Shown: in pieces, positions 9,864 to 17,959 of the stretch
Layout: each line of letters starts with the position of its first letter
How positions within the stretch are numbered: position 1 is the first letter of the stretch
From: Sphingomonas aurea
GTDB lineage: Bacteria > Pseudomonadota > Alphaproteobacteria > Sphingomonadales > Sphingomonadaceae
NCBI RefSeq assembly: GCF_030678875.1
Contig: NZ_JAUUDS010000006.1
Span: 124,001 to 188,000, forward strand
Length of the DNA stretch: 64,000 bases
Reading direction: 5' to 3'
The notes under the pieces: model-generated
The model's database searches: none
What the model saw: the letters and a program-made list of their open reading frames with translations, nothing else
What the model was told of the DNA's origin: nothing
Position numbers and translations under genes: made by a program

Positions 9864-9978
9864 CACGGGCGACGAAAGGCGAAAGCTACAGACAGGTACA
9901 CAGAGCCGTCGCCGCGGGGTGGCCTCGCGAACGAGCGCGGCGTAAGGCTTGCCGCACCTTTCAATCACAAGGTGCCCC

Positions 9979-11187
9979 ATGTCCGACGAGTTCTACCGCA
10001 TCAAGCGTCTGCCCCCCTATGTCATCGCCGAGGTCAACGGGATGCGGGCGGCGGCGCGGGCGGGGGGTGAGGATATCATCGACCTTGGCATGGGCAATCC
10101 CGACCTGCCGCCGCCGGACCACGTCCTCGACAAGCTGATCGAGGTGACGCGGAAGCCCGACGCGCATGGTTATTCGCAGTCCAAGGGCATCCCCGGGCTG
10201 CGGCGTGCGCAGGCCAACTATTACGGCCGTCGCTTCGGGGTCGAGCTCGATCCCGAGAACGAGGTCGTGGTGACCATGGGATCGAAGGAGGGGCTGGCCA
10301 GCCTGGCGACCGCGATCACCGCGCCCGGCGACGTGGTACTGGCGCCCAACCCGTCCTATCCGATCCATACCTTCGGCTTCATCATCGCCGGCGCGACGAT
10401 CCGCGCGGTGCCGACCACGCCCGACGACCATTATTTCGAGAGCCTGGAACGCGCGATGGAGTTCACCATCCCGCGCCCGTCGGTGCTGGTGGTCAATTAC
10501 CCGTCCAACCCGACCGCGGAGACGGTCGACCTGGCGTTCTACGAGCGGCTGGTCGCCTGGGCGAAGGAAAACCAGGTCTGGATCATCAGCGACCTAGCCT
10601 ATTCGGAACTGTATTACGACGGCAACCCCACCGTCTCGATCCTGCAGGTCAAGGGCGCCAAGGACGTCGCGGTCGAGTTCACCAGCCTGTCCAAGACCTA
10701 TTCGATGGCCGGCTGGCGGATCGGCTTCGCGGTCGGCAACAGGAAGCTGATCGCGGCGATGACGCGGGTGAAGTCGTATCTCGATTACGGCGCCTTCACC
10801 CCAATCCAGGCGGCGGCGTGCGCGGCGCTGAACGGGCCGCAGGACATCGTCGAGAAGAACCGCCTGCTCTATCACAAGCGCCGCGACGTGCTGGTCGAGA
10901 GTTTCGCGCGGGCGGGCTGGGACATTCCGGCACCCCGCGCCTCGATGTTCGCCTGGGCTCCCCTGCCCCCGGCCGTCGCGCATCTAGGCAGCCTTGAGTT
11001 CAGCAAACAATTGCTGACAAGCGCGAAGGTCGCCGTTGCGCCAGGGGTGGGCTACGGCGAGAACGGAGAGGGCTACGTGCGCATCGCGTTGGTGGAGAAT
11101 GAGCAGCGGCTGCGCCAGGCGGCGCGCAACGTGAAGCGCTATCTCCAGTCGATGGGCGTGAATACGCCGGGTCAGAAGGTCGGTTGA
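9979..11187 (+). CDS. alaC: AlaC-type pyridoxal-phosphate aminotransferase
   Basis: This 402-residue class I/II aminotransferase closely follows E. coli AlaC: RIKRLPPYV at the N-terminus, GEDIIDLGMGNPD, KPDAHGYSQSKGIPGLR, VTMGSKEGLA and VNYPSNPTA. The PLP-binding Lys lies in SLSKTYSMAGWRIGF. AlaC makes alanine from pyruvate and glutamate; relatives act on LL-diaminopimelate or methionine-pathway keto acids. ATG 9979 has AAGGTG upstream. In this lineage homoserine dehydrogenase often follows, but here a TauE permease does. The family is certain; the substrate is by similarity. Confidence 0.9.
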   Translation: MSDEFYRIKRLPPYVIAEVNGMRAAARAGGEDIIDLGMGNPDLPPPDHVLDKLIEVTRKPDAHGYSQSKGIPGLRRAQANYYGRRFGVELDPENEVVVTMGSKEGLASLATAITAPGDVVLAPNPSYPIHTFGFIIAGATIRAVPTTPDDHYFESLERAMEFTIPRPSVLVVNYPSNPTAETVDLAFYERLVAWAKENQVWIISDLAYSELYYDGNPTVSILQVKGAKDVAVEFTSLSKTYSMAGWRIGFAVGNRKLIAAMTRVKSYLDYGAFTPIQAAACAALNGPQDIVEKNRLLYHKRRDVLVESFARAGWDIPAPRASMFAWAPLPPAVAHLGSLEFSKQLLTSAKVAVAPGVGYGENGEGYVRIALVENEQRLRQAARNVKRYLQSMGVNTPGQKVG

Positions 11188-11278
11188 GCGCGCTTGCGGT
11201 TTCGGCTGGTCGCCGCATGATGCCACGTTCGCCGCACTTCCGTGCTCCTGCGAAAGCGGGAGCTTCGCGAAACCCGCT

Positions 11279-11306
11279 TCGTCATGCCGGTACGAGCCCG
11301 GCATGA
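11279..11306. repeat. Short palindrome
   Basis: TCGTCATGCCGG and CCCGGCATGACGA form inverted arms around a short spacer, between the aminotransferase and the permease. The core resembles the hairpin near 3951-3985. It may act as a terminator. Confidence 0.55.
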
Positions 11307-11355
11307 CGATCAGACGGACACCGGCACGAGGGCGCGACATCGGACGCCACGCGCA

Positions 11356-12132
11356 ATGACGATCGAACCCCTTTACTCGCTGGCCGGCGTGTTCGTCGGC
11401 GTGCTCGTCGGGCTGACCGGGGTCGGCGGCGGGTCGCTGATGACGCCGATCCTGGTGCTCGCCTTCGGCTTCCACCCGGCGACCGCGGTCGGCACCGACC
11501 TGCTCTACGCCGCCGCGACCAAGACGGTGGGCACCACCGTCCATGGCTGGCGCGGGACGCTCGACTGGCGGATCGTGCGACGGCTGGCGATGGGAAGCGT
11601 GCCGGCGACGATCGTCACGCTGCTGCTGCTCGGCCGGACTAGCGAGCATAGTCCGGCGATGGAGCATCTGCTCGCGACGCTGCTCGGGCTGGTGCTGATC
11701 GCCTCGGCGATCGCGACGCTGCTGCGCCACCGCATCGTCGCCGCCCTGACCCCACGGCTGGGCGAGAGCGAGGCGCACCAGCCGGTGTGGCTGACGGTGC
11801 TGCTCGGCGCGGTGCTGGGCGTGATGGTGTCGCTGACCTCGGTCGGAGCGGGCGCGCTGGGGATGACGGCGCTGCTCGTCCTTTATCCCCGCCATCCGCT
11901 GAAGAGCCTGGTGGGCGCCGATATCGCCCATGCGGTGCCGCTCACCTTGCTGGCAGGGGCGGGGCACTGGCTGCTCGGCTCGGTCGACTTGGGGCTGCTC
12001 GGCTCGCTGCTGATCGGGTCGATCCCCGGCATCGTCGTCGGCAGCCTGCTGGCGGGCGCGATCCGCGAGGGCGTGCTGCGTCCGATCCTGGCGATCGTGC
12101 TGGCGATCGTCGGCGTCAAGCTGTTGCTGTAA
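11356..12132 (+). CDS. TauE/SafE-family membrane permease
   Basis: This 258-residue polytopic membrane protein has two halves with the family motifs: GLTGVGGGSLMTPIL after the first helix and the related SLTSVGAGALGMTALL in the second half. About eight membrane segments are apparent. Members export sulfite, sulfoacetate or related organosulfur anions, but the substrate cannot be told here and no sulfur genes are nearby. The start ATG 11356 is the first giving a sensible hydrophobic N-terminus; the frame is open further upstream through repeat DNA. A large inverted repeat begins right at its stop. Confidence 0.85.
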   Translation: MTIEPLYSLAGVFVGVLVGLTGVGGGSLMTPILVLAFGFHPATAVGTDLLYAAATKTVGTTVHGWRGTLDWRIVRRLAMGSVPATIVTLLLLGRTSEHSPAMEHLLATLLGLVLIASAIATLLRHRIVAALTPRLGESEAHQPVWLTVLLGAVLGVMVSLTSVGAGALGMTALLVLYPRHPLKSLVGADIAHAVPLTLLAGAGHWLLGSVDLGLLGSLLIGSIPGIVVGSLLAGAIREGVLRPILAIVLAIVGVKLLL

Positions 12133-12293
12133 CAGGCTGTCTGGGAATCGGCGGAAGAGCCGATTTCGGGCGGTGCCGGCCCACTCCCCCACCCGACCTC
12201 CCATAGCGTATCCTTGATGGGAGGTCGGGTGGGGGAGCGGGCCGGCACCGCGAAATGGGCTTTCAGCGCATTTTCAAACACGTTGTAACAGGC
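12128..12293. repeat. Long inverted repeat flanked by 10-bp direct repeats
   Basis: Two 34-base arms, 12171-12204 and 12217-12250, are inverted complements with one mismatch around a 12-base loop. The segment is flanked by identical direct repeats TGTAACAGGC at 12128-12137 and 12284-12293. The left copy contains the permease stop codon. The layout looks like an inserted palindromic element with a target duplication, and it is probably also a transcription terminator. Confidence 0.7.
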
Positions 12294-12338
12294 CTTCGCC
12301 GACTTGCGGCGGTCATGAGCCGCGACCATGCTGCCGGC

Positions 12339-13457
12339 ATGATTCGCTCGCTCGTCGCCGCCCTTACCCTGATCGCCGTCCCCGCCGCAGCGATCCCGCC
12401 GGCGCCCCCGACGACGACGAACCCCGCCGACCGCCCGCTCATCGCCTGGCTGCCCGGCCCCGTCCGCTGTGCAGGCGAGGTGGCGAACCCGGTGACGATG
12501 CGCCGGCCGCTTACCGCCCTGGGCTGGAACGGGATGACGGCAGCACCCGCCCCGGTCGTCGTCCGCTTCGCGATCGATGCGGCGGGACGCCCGGTATCGA
12601 TCGCGCGGGCGGAGCAGATCTCCGCCGTCATGGCGCAGGATATCGAACCCTCGCTCGCCGCCTCGCGCTTTGCCGCCGGTGCGCCGCGGCAGGGATGCGA
12701 GGTCCGCTACACGCTGCGCATCACGCCGATGGACGCCACCCCGGTCGAGGACCTCGCCTCCTATACCGTCGCACCCGACTCGGGGCCACTGCCACAGGCA
12801 GGGTGGGACCGACTGCACCCGGCGGGCAGCACCTGCTTCGATCCGCCGCGGCCGCAACCGCTGGTGCGCGTGCTGCCGGAATTCGGTACGCTGCCGGCGA
12901 CGCCGGGCGTGAGGGACTGGACGCTGGTCGGCTATGACCTGGATGCCAGGGGGCGGCCGATCGAGGTGCGGACCGTCCACGGCACCGGCAACCGGGTATT
13001 GGACGCGGCCGGGATCAAGGCGACCCGCGCGTCCCGCTTCACCGCCGGCGCACGGACCGGCTGCCGCTATCCCTATTGGCGCGCGCCGGCGACGCTGGCC
13101 GCGCCCGAAGGACCCGATCCCGAGACCCTGCGTCCCGCCGGGGCCACCTGCCCGGACGAGGGCGGCGCCTGGACGACGCCGCCGCGCCTGTCCTATCCGG
13201 AGCCGTGGCGCCGCCGCGGCATCGAGGGCTGGGCGATCGTCGCGTTCGACGTCGCGCCCTGGGGCGAGCCCGGCAATCTCCGCATCCTCGCCAGCGAACC
13301 GGCCGAGGCGTTCGGCCAGCAGGCGGAGCAGGTGATCCGCGCGGGCCGAAAGGCCGCCGCACCCCAGGGACGATCCGGCTGTATCGAGCGGGTCCGCTTT
13401 CTGATGCCCCCTCGCGGCGCGGCCGAAACCGGACCGGCAGAGATGCCGATCGACTGA
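12339..13457 (+). CDS. Secreted protein with three TonB-C-like modules
   Basis: This 372-residue protein has a cleavable signal peptide (MIRSLVAALTLIAVPAAA). Three modules of about 80 residues follow, each with the TonB C-terminal pattern of a beta strand, a residue-poor turn (DAAGRP, DARGRP, DVAPWGEP) and a terminal strand. They lie near residues 55-130, 165-245 and 285-360, with paired cysteines at similar places. It lacks the membrane anchor and Pro/Lys linker of a real energy transducer, so it is a periplasmic TonB-C-repeat protein of unknown role. ATG 12315 would add eight residues before the signal peptide. spoT follows closely but probably has its own promoter. Confidence 0.7.
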   Translation: MIRSLVAALTLIAVPAAAIPPAPPTTTNPADRPLIAWLPGPVRCAGEVANPVTMRRPLTALGWNGMTAAPAPVVVRFAIDAAGRPVSIARAEQISAVMAQDIEPSLAASRFAAGAPRQGCEVRYTLRITPMDATPVEDLASYTVAPDSGPLPQAGWDRLHPAGSTCFDPPRPQPLVRVLPEFGTLPATPGVRDWTLVGYDLDARGRPIEVRTVHGTGNRVLDAAGIKATRASRFTAGARTGCRYPYWRAPATLAAPEGPDPETLRPAGATCPDEGGAWTTPPRLSYPEPWRRRGIEGWAIVAFDVAPWGEPGNLRILASEPAEAFGQQAEQVIRAGRKAAAPQGRSGCIERVRFLMPPRGAAETGPAEMPID

Positions 13458-13520
13458 TCGCTAATCCTACCGGATCAATATGGTTGCCAAAGGGGCGGTA
13501 GAACCGGCATCTATCGTGCT

Positions 13521-15620
13521 GTGCTGCGGCAATACGAACTGGTCGATCGGGTCCTGGACTACGATCCGGAAGCGGACGAGGCGCTGCTGAACCGCGCCTA
13601 TGTGTTTTCCATGCACGCGCATGGCAGCCAGAAGCGGGCATCCGGCGACCCCTATTTCAGCCACCCGATCGAGGTCGCGGGCATCCTGACCGACCTGCGC
13701 CTCGACGACGAGACGATCGCGACCGCGATCCTGCACGACACGGTCGAGGATACGGTCGCGACGCCCGAGGAGATCGAGCGGATCTTCGGGTCCAATGTCG
13801 CACGGCTGGTCGACGGCGTCACCAAATTGTCGAAGATCGAGGCACAGACCGATAACGAGCGCGCTGCAGAGAATCTGCGCAAGTTCCTGCTCGCCATGTC
13901 CGACGACATTCGCGTGCTGCTGGTGAAGCTGGCCGATCGCCTCCACAACATGCGCACGCTGCATCACATCGCCAAGCCCGAGAAACGGCGGCGGATCGCG
14001 CGGGAGACGATGGATATCTATGCCCCGCTCGCCGAGCGGATCGGCATGTACGAGTTCATGAAGGAAATGCAGACGCTCGCCTTCCAGCAGATCGAGCCGG
14101 AGGCGTATGAATCGATCACCCGCCGGCTGGAACAGCTGAAGCAGGGCGGCGGCGACCGCATCGCCCGGATCGCGTCGGGGCTGAAGCTGCTGCTGTCGCG
14201 TGGCGGCATCGAGGCAGACGTGTCGGGGCGCGAGAAGCATCCCTATTCGATCTTCCGCAAGATGAGCGAGCGGCACATCAGCTTCGAGCAGCTATCCGAC
14301 GTAATGGCGTTCCGCGCGATCGTGCCGACCGAGGAGGACTGCTACCGCGCGCTGGGGCTGATCCATCGCCGCTGGCCGATGGTGCCGGGGCGGTTCAAGG
14401 ATTACATCTCGACCCCCAAGCGCAACGGCTATCGCTCGCTCCACACGACGATCATCACCGCTGAGCAGACCCGGGTCGAGATTCAGATCCGCACCGCCGC
14501 GATGCATGCGCAGGCCGATTTTGGCCTGGCGGCCCACTGGTCGTACAAGCAGGGCGCGCAGCCCGACGCGCAGGTCAGCTGGATCCGTGACCTGGTCGAA
14601 ATCCTCGACACCGCCGATACGCCGGAGGAGCTGCTCGAACATACCCGCATGGCGATGTATCAGGACCGGATCTTCGCCTTCACGCCCAAGGGCGAGCTGA
14701 TCCAGCTGCCCAAGGGCGCGACGCCGGTCGACTTTGCCTATGCGGTCCATACCGATCTGGGCGACCAGGCGGTCGGCGCCAAGGTGAATGGCGGCGTCGT
14801 CCCGCTGTCGACGGTGATCGAGAATGGCGACCAGGTGCAGATCCTGCGCTCCGCCGGGCAGACGCCGCAAGCAGCGTGGCTGGGGGTGGCGACGACCGGC
14901 AAGGCGCTGGCCGCGATTCGCCGCCACCTGCGCCAGACCGAGCGTGGCGAGCAGATCGCGCTCGGCCGCAAGCTGTACGACGACATCATCCGCCGCCTGC
15001 CCGCGCAGCTGGGCACCGACGCGCTCGGCCATGCGCTCCGCCGCCTGAAGCTGCCCGACGAGGCGGCGCTGATGGTCGCAATCGCCAGGCGGACGCTGTC
15101 GGACGTGGCGGTGATGGAGGCGCTGATGCCCGGCTCGGCCGGTGCCGACATCGCCGCCATCGCTCCGCAGTCGAGCGCCTTGTCGATCAAGGGGCTGACG
15201 CCCGGTGTCGCCTACGAGCTGGCGCAGTGCTGCCACCCGGTGCCGGGCGACCGCATCGTCGGCCTGCGCCGGCCGGATGCGGGGATCGAGGTCCACGCGA
15301 TCGACTGCGTGATCCTGGCCGAACTGGCCGACCGGTCGGACGAGGAGACCGACTGGGTCGACGTCCAGTGGGGCGACGAGACCGAGGGCGCCGTCGCGCG
15401 CATCTCGGTGACGGTCAAGAACGAGCCGGGCGTGCTCGGCCTACTGGCGACCGTGATCGGCCAGCACCGCGCCAACATCATCAACCTGCGCCTGGATACG
15501 CGCGACATCCGTTTCCACACCAACACGATCGACGTCGAGGTGCACGACGTCCACCAGCTGATGCGCCTGCTCGCGGCGCTGCGCGCGCTGGATGCGGTGA
15601 ATGCGGTGGAGCGGGTCTAG
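13521..15620 (+). CDS. spoT: Bifunctional (p)ppGpp synthetase/hydrolase
   Basis: This 699-residue RelA/SpoT-family enzyme makes and degrades the alarmone (p)ppGpp. Domains in order: an HD hydrolase with FSHP near 47 and ILHDTVEDT near 75, so hydrolysis is likely active; a synthetase domain with GREKHPYSIFRKM and the YISTPKRNGYRSLHTT loop; a TGS domain (DRIFAFTPKGELIQLPKGATPVDFAYAVHTDLG); a helical/zinc-finger-like region with CCHP; and a C-terminal ACT domain. The start is GTG (LRQYELVDRVL follows). It is the only such enzyme in the window, as expected for a single Rsh enzyme in alphaproteobacteria. Confidence 0.96.
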   Translation: MLRQYELVDRVLDYDPEADEALLNRAYVFSMHAHGSQKRASGDPYFSHPIEVAGILTDLRLDDETIATAILHDTVEDTVATPEEIERIFGSNVARLVDGVTKLSKIEAQTDNERAAENLRKFLLAMSDDIRVLLVKLADRLHNMRTLHHIAKPEKRRRIARETMDIYAPLAERIGMYEFMKEMQTLAFQQIEPEAYESITRRLEQLKQGGGDRIARIASGLKLLLSRGGIEADVSGREKHPYSIFRKMSERHISFEQLSDVMAFRAIVPTEEDCYRALGLIHRRWPMVPGRFKDYISTPKRNGYRSLHTTIITAEQTRVEIQIRTAAMHAQADFGLAAHWSYKQGAQPDAQVSWIRDLVEILDTADTPEELLEHTRMAMYQDRIFAFTPKGELIQLPKGATPVDFAYAVHTDLGDQAVGAKVNGGVVPLSTVIENGDQVQILRSAGQTPQAAWLGVATTGKALAAIRRHLRQTERGEQIALGRKLYDDIIRRLPAQLGTDALGHALRRLKLPDEAALMVAIARRTLSDVAVMEALMPGSAGADIAAIAPQSSALSIKGLTPGVAYELAQCCHPVPGDRIVGLRRPDAGIEVHAIDCVILAELADRSDEETDWVDVQWGDETEGAVARISVTVKNEPGVLGLLATVIGQHRANIINLRLDTRDIRFHTNTIDVEVHDVHQLMRLLAALRALDAVNAVERV

Positions 15621-15632
15621 CCTCTCACTTCA

Positions 15633-15730
15633 CCCCTCCCCTTCAGGGGAGGGGCCGGGGGTGGGGCGGTTCCGCGGCCGCGGCGCCTGGGGAGAGGCCC
15701 CACCCCAACCCCTCCCCTGAAGGGGAGGGG
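15633..15730. repeat. Palindromic repeat, family B copy 1
   Basis: CCCCTCCCCTTCAGGGG begins the element and its inverted complement ends it. An inner GGGGTGGGG/CCCCACCCC pair forms a second stem. It lies just after spoT. Copies occur at 18944 and 33546. Confidence 0.85.
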
Positions 15731-15784
15731 TTATTCCGGAATGTACGACACTACCTGCTATCCAACAACCATGGACCCTGACCC

Positions 15785-16498
15785 TTGCGCCTCTTCGAAC
15801 CCCTTCTCGCCGGCGCCGACCTGCCGCAGCGGCTGATCGGCTGCGCGACCGCGGCGGTGGCGATCGCGCTGACCATCGTCGTGTGTTCGGGCCTACCGCT
15901 GACCGCCGCCGACCTGCCGATCATCGTCGCGCCGCTGGGCGCGTCGGCGGTGCTGGTGTTCGCGGTGCCGTCCAGCCCATTGGCGCAGCCCTGGCCGGTG
16001 GTTGGCGGCAACACGATCTCGGCACTGGTGGGCGTGGCGGCGTTCACGCTGATCCCCAATGCTACCATCGCGGCGGGCGTCGCGGTCGGGGCGGCGATCC
16101 TGGCGATGTCGCTGCTGCGCTGCCTGCATCCGCCCGGCGGCGCGGCGGCGCTGACCGCGGTGATCGGCAGCCAGGGTATCCACGCCGCGGGCTTCGCGTT
16201 CGCCTTCACACCCGTATGCATCAACTCGGTCGCGCTCGTGTCGATCGGCATGATCCTGCACCGGGCGACGGCGCGCACCTATCCGCATGTTGCCGCACCG
16301 GCCGCATCGCGATCGGCGTTGCACGACGCCGATATCGACGCGGCGCTGGCCGACATGCACGAGAGCTTCGACATCAGCCGCGAGGATCTGAACGCGCTCC
16401 TGACCCATGCCGAGCGGCACGCGACGGCGCGGGTGAAGGGGAACAAAGGCCGGTATGGACCTTTGACCCTGCGCAAGACAGGGGAACCCAGCCGATGA
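15785..16498 (+). CDS. HPP-family integral membrane protein
   Basis: This 237-residue protein has four to five membrane helices and the family signature LRCLHPPGGAAAL near residue 115. HPP proteins are membrane proteins with proposed roles in nitrite or anion transport; the role here is unknown. After the last helix is a soluble tail (DIDAALADMHESFDISREDLNALL), the usual linker to CBS domains. The protein stops before any CBS domain. The start is TTG at 15785; no ATG fits the frame. Its stop overlaps the next gene's start (ATGA), so the two are co-translated. Confidence 0.8.
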   Translation: MRLFEPLLAGADLPQRLIGCATAAVAIALTIVVCSGLPLTAADLPIIVAPLGASAVLVFAVPSSPLAQPWPVVGGNTISALVGVAAFTLIPNATIAAGVAVGAAILAMSLLRCLHPPGGAAALTAVIGSQGIHAAGFAFAFTPVCINSVALVSIGMILHRATARTYPHVAAPAASRSALHDADIDAALADMHESFDISREDLNALLTHAERHATARVKGNKGRYGPLTLRKTGEPSR

Positions 16499-17916
16499 CC
16501 ACACGCGTCCTGACCGCCGCCATGCTGCTCGCCAGCGCCGCGCCGGTCGTCGCCCAGCAGCAGCAGGCACGCGCGATCTCCGCGTCCGACAAGCGGCAGG
16601 GCGCGGCCGCCAATCCGCAGCTGGTGGCGCAGTTCGGCGGCGCCTATACCGGCCCACAGGCCGGCTATGTCGAGCGGGTCGGCAAGCGGGTCGCAGTCCA
16701 GTCCGGCCTGTCGAATGCCACCGGCGACTTCACCGTGACGACGCTCAACTCGCCGGTCGAGAACGCCTTCGCCATCCCCGGCGGCTATGTCTACGTGACC
16801 CGCCAGCTGCTGGCGCTGATGAATTCGGAGGCCGAGCTGGCATCGGTGCTGGGGCATGAGGTCGGCCATGTCGCCGCCCGCCACTCGCAGTGGCGCCAGA
16901 CCCGTTCGACGATCGGGTCGATCTTGGCGGCAGGCGCGGGACTGCTGACCGGCAGCAGCCTGGCGACACAATTGGTTGGGTCGGGGGCGCAGCTTTATAC
17001 GCTGAAATATGGTCGGGATCAGGAGTATCAGGCCGACGCGCTGGGCGTGCGCTACATCACCGCCGCGGGGTATGACCCCTATGCCGCCGCCAACATGCTG
17101 GGCGCGCTGGGCGCATCGACCGCGCTTGCCGCACGCGCGGCGGGCAGCGACGCCAATGCGGTGCCGACCTGGGCCTCGACCCATCCCAACAGCGCCGACC
17201 GGGTGCGCCGCGCCGAGCAGCTCGCCGCCGCGACCGGCCGGCCAGAGGCATCGCCGCCGCAGGACACCGCGTTCCTGAAGATGCTCGACGGGCTGCGCTA
17301 CGACGACGATCCGGCGCAGGGCGTGGTCGAGGGCCAGAGCTTCCGCCATCCTGCCTTGCGCGTCCGCTTCGCCGCACCCGCAGGCTATCGCATCGCCAAT
17401 GGCGACGATGCGGTGACCGTCGTCGGCAGCGGCGGGCAGGCGCAGTTCCAGACCGCGAGCGGCAGCGATCCCGCCACCGCCCTCGCCGCCCGCTTCCGCG
17501 CGCTGGGCGTGACCGCGGACGGCGAGACGCAGGCCGGCAGCGCCAACGGCCTGTCCTACGCGTACCGCACCGTCCGCGCCGCCGCCAACGGGCGCGCGGT
17601 CGACGCGACGGTGGTCGCGTACCGCTTCCCCGCCGCGATCTATACCTTCACATTGGTGACGCCGGCGGGAAGCGGGATCGGGCCGTTCCAGCCGCTGCTC
17701 GCCAGCGTCGCGCCGCTGTCCGCCGCCGACGCCGCGGCGATCCGCGGCAAGGTGATCCGGGTGGTTACGGTCGGCAGCGGCGACACGGTCGACACGCTGG
17801 CGGCGCGCATGGCCTATCCGGACCTGCGCCGCGAGCGGTTCCTGACGCTGAACGGGCTCGACGGATCGGCACCCTTGCGCGCGGGGACGCTGGTGAAGCT
17901 GGTGGTCGCCGGCTAG
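16495..17916 (+). CDS. Periplasmic M48 metallopeptidase with LysM-like tail
   Basis: This 473-residue protein has a signal peptide ending in VVAQ. A zinc peptidase domain carries LGHEVGHVAARH near residue 120 (HExxH) and the third-ligand region DQEYQADALG near 180. Like BepA and LoiP it probably degrades or chaperones misfolded outer-membrane proteins in the periplasm. A beta-rich region follows, then a C-terminal LysM-like segment (VGSGDTVDTLAARM ... FLTLNGL) that may touch peptidoglycan. ATG 16495 overlaps the HPP stop. Confidence 0.92.
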   Translation: MTTRVLTAAMLLASAAPVVAQQQQARAISASDKRQGAAANPQLVAQFGGAYTGPQAGYVERVGKRVAVQSGLSNATGDFTVTTLNSPVENAFAIPGGYVYVTRQLLALMNSEAELASVLGHEVGHVAARHSQWRQTRSTIGSILAAGAGLLTGSSLATQLVGSGAQLYTLKYGRDQEYQADALGVRYITAAGYDPYAAANMLGALGASTALAARAAGSDANAVPTWASTHPNSADRVRRAEQLAAATGRPEASPPQDTAFLKMLDGLRYDDDPAQGVVEGQSFRHPALRVRFAAPAGYRIANGDDAVTVVGSGGQAQFQTASGSDPATALAARFRALGVTADGETQAGSANGLSYAYRTVRAAANGRAVDATVVAYRFPAAIYTFTLVTPAGSGIGPFQPLLASVAPLSAADAAAIRGKVIRVVTVGSGDTVDTLAARMAYPDLRRERFLTLNGLDGSAPLRAGTLVKLVVAG

Positions 17917-17959
17917 CCGCGGCGATGACAGCGGCGCGGGCAGCGGTTATGTCTGCGCC

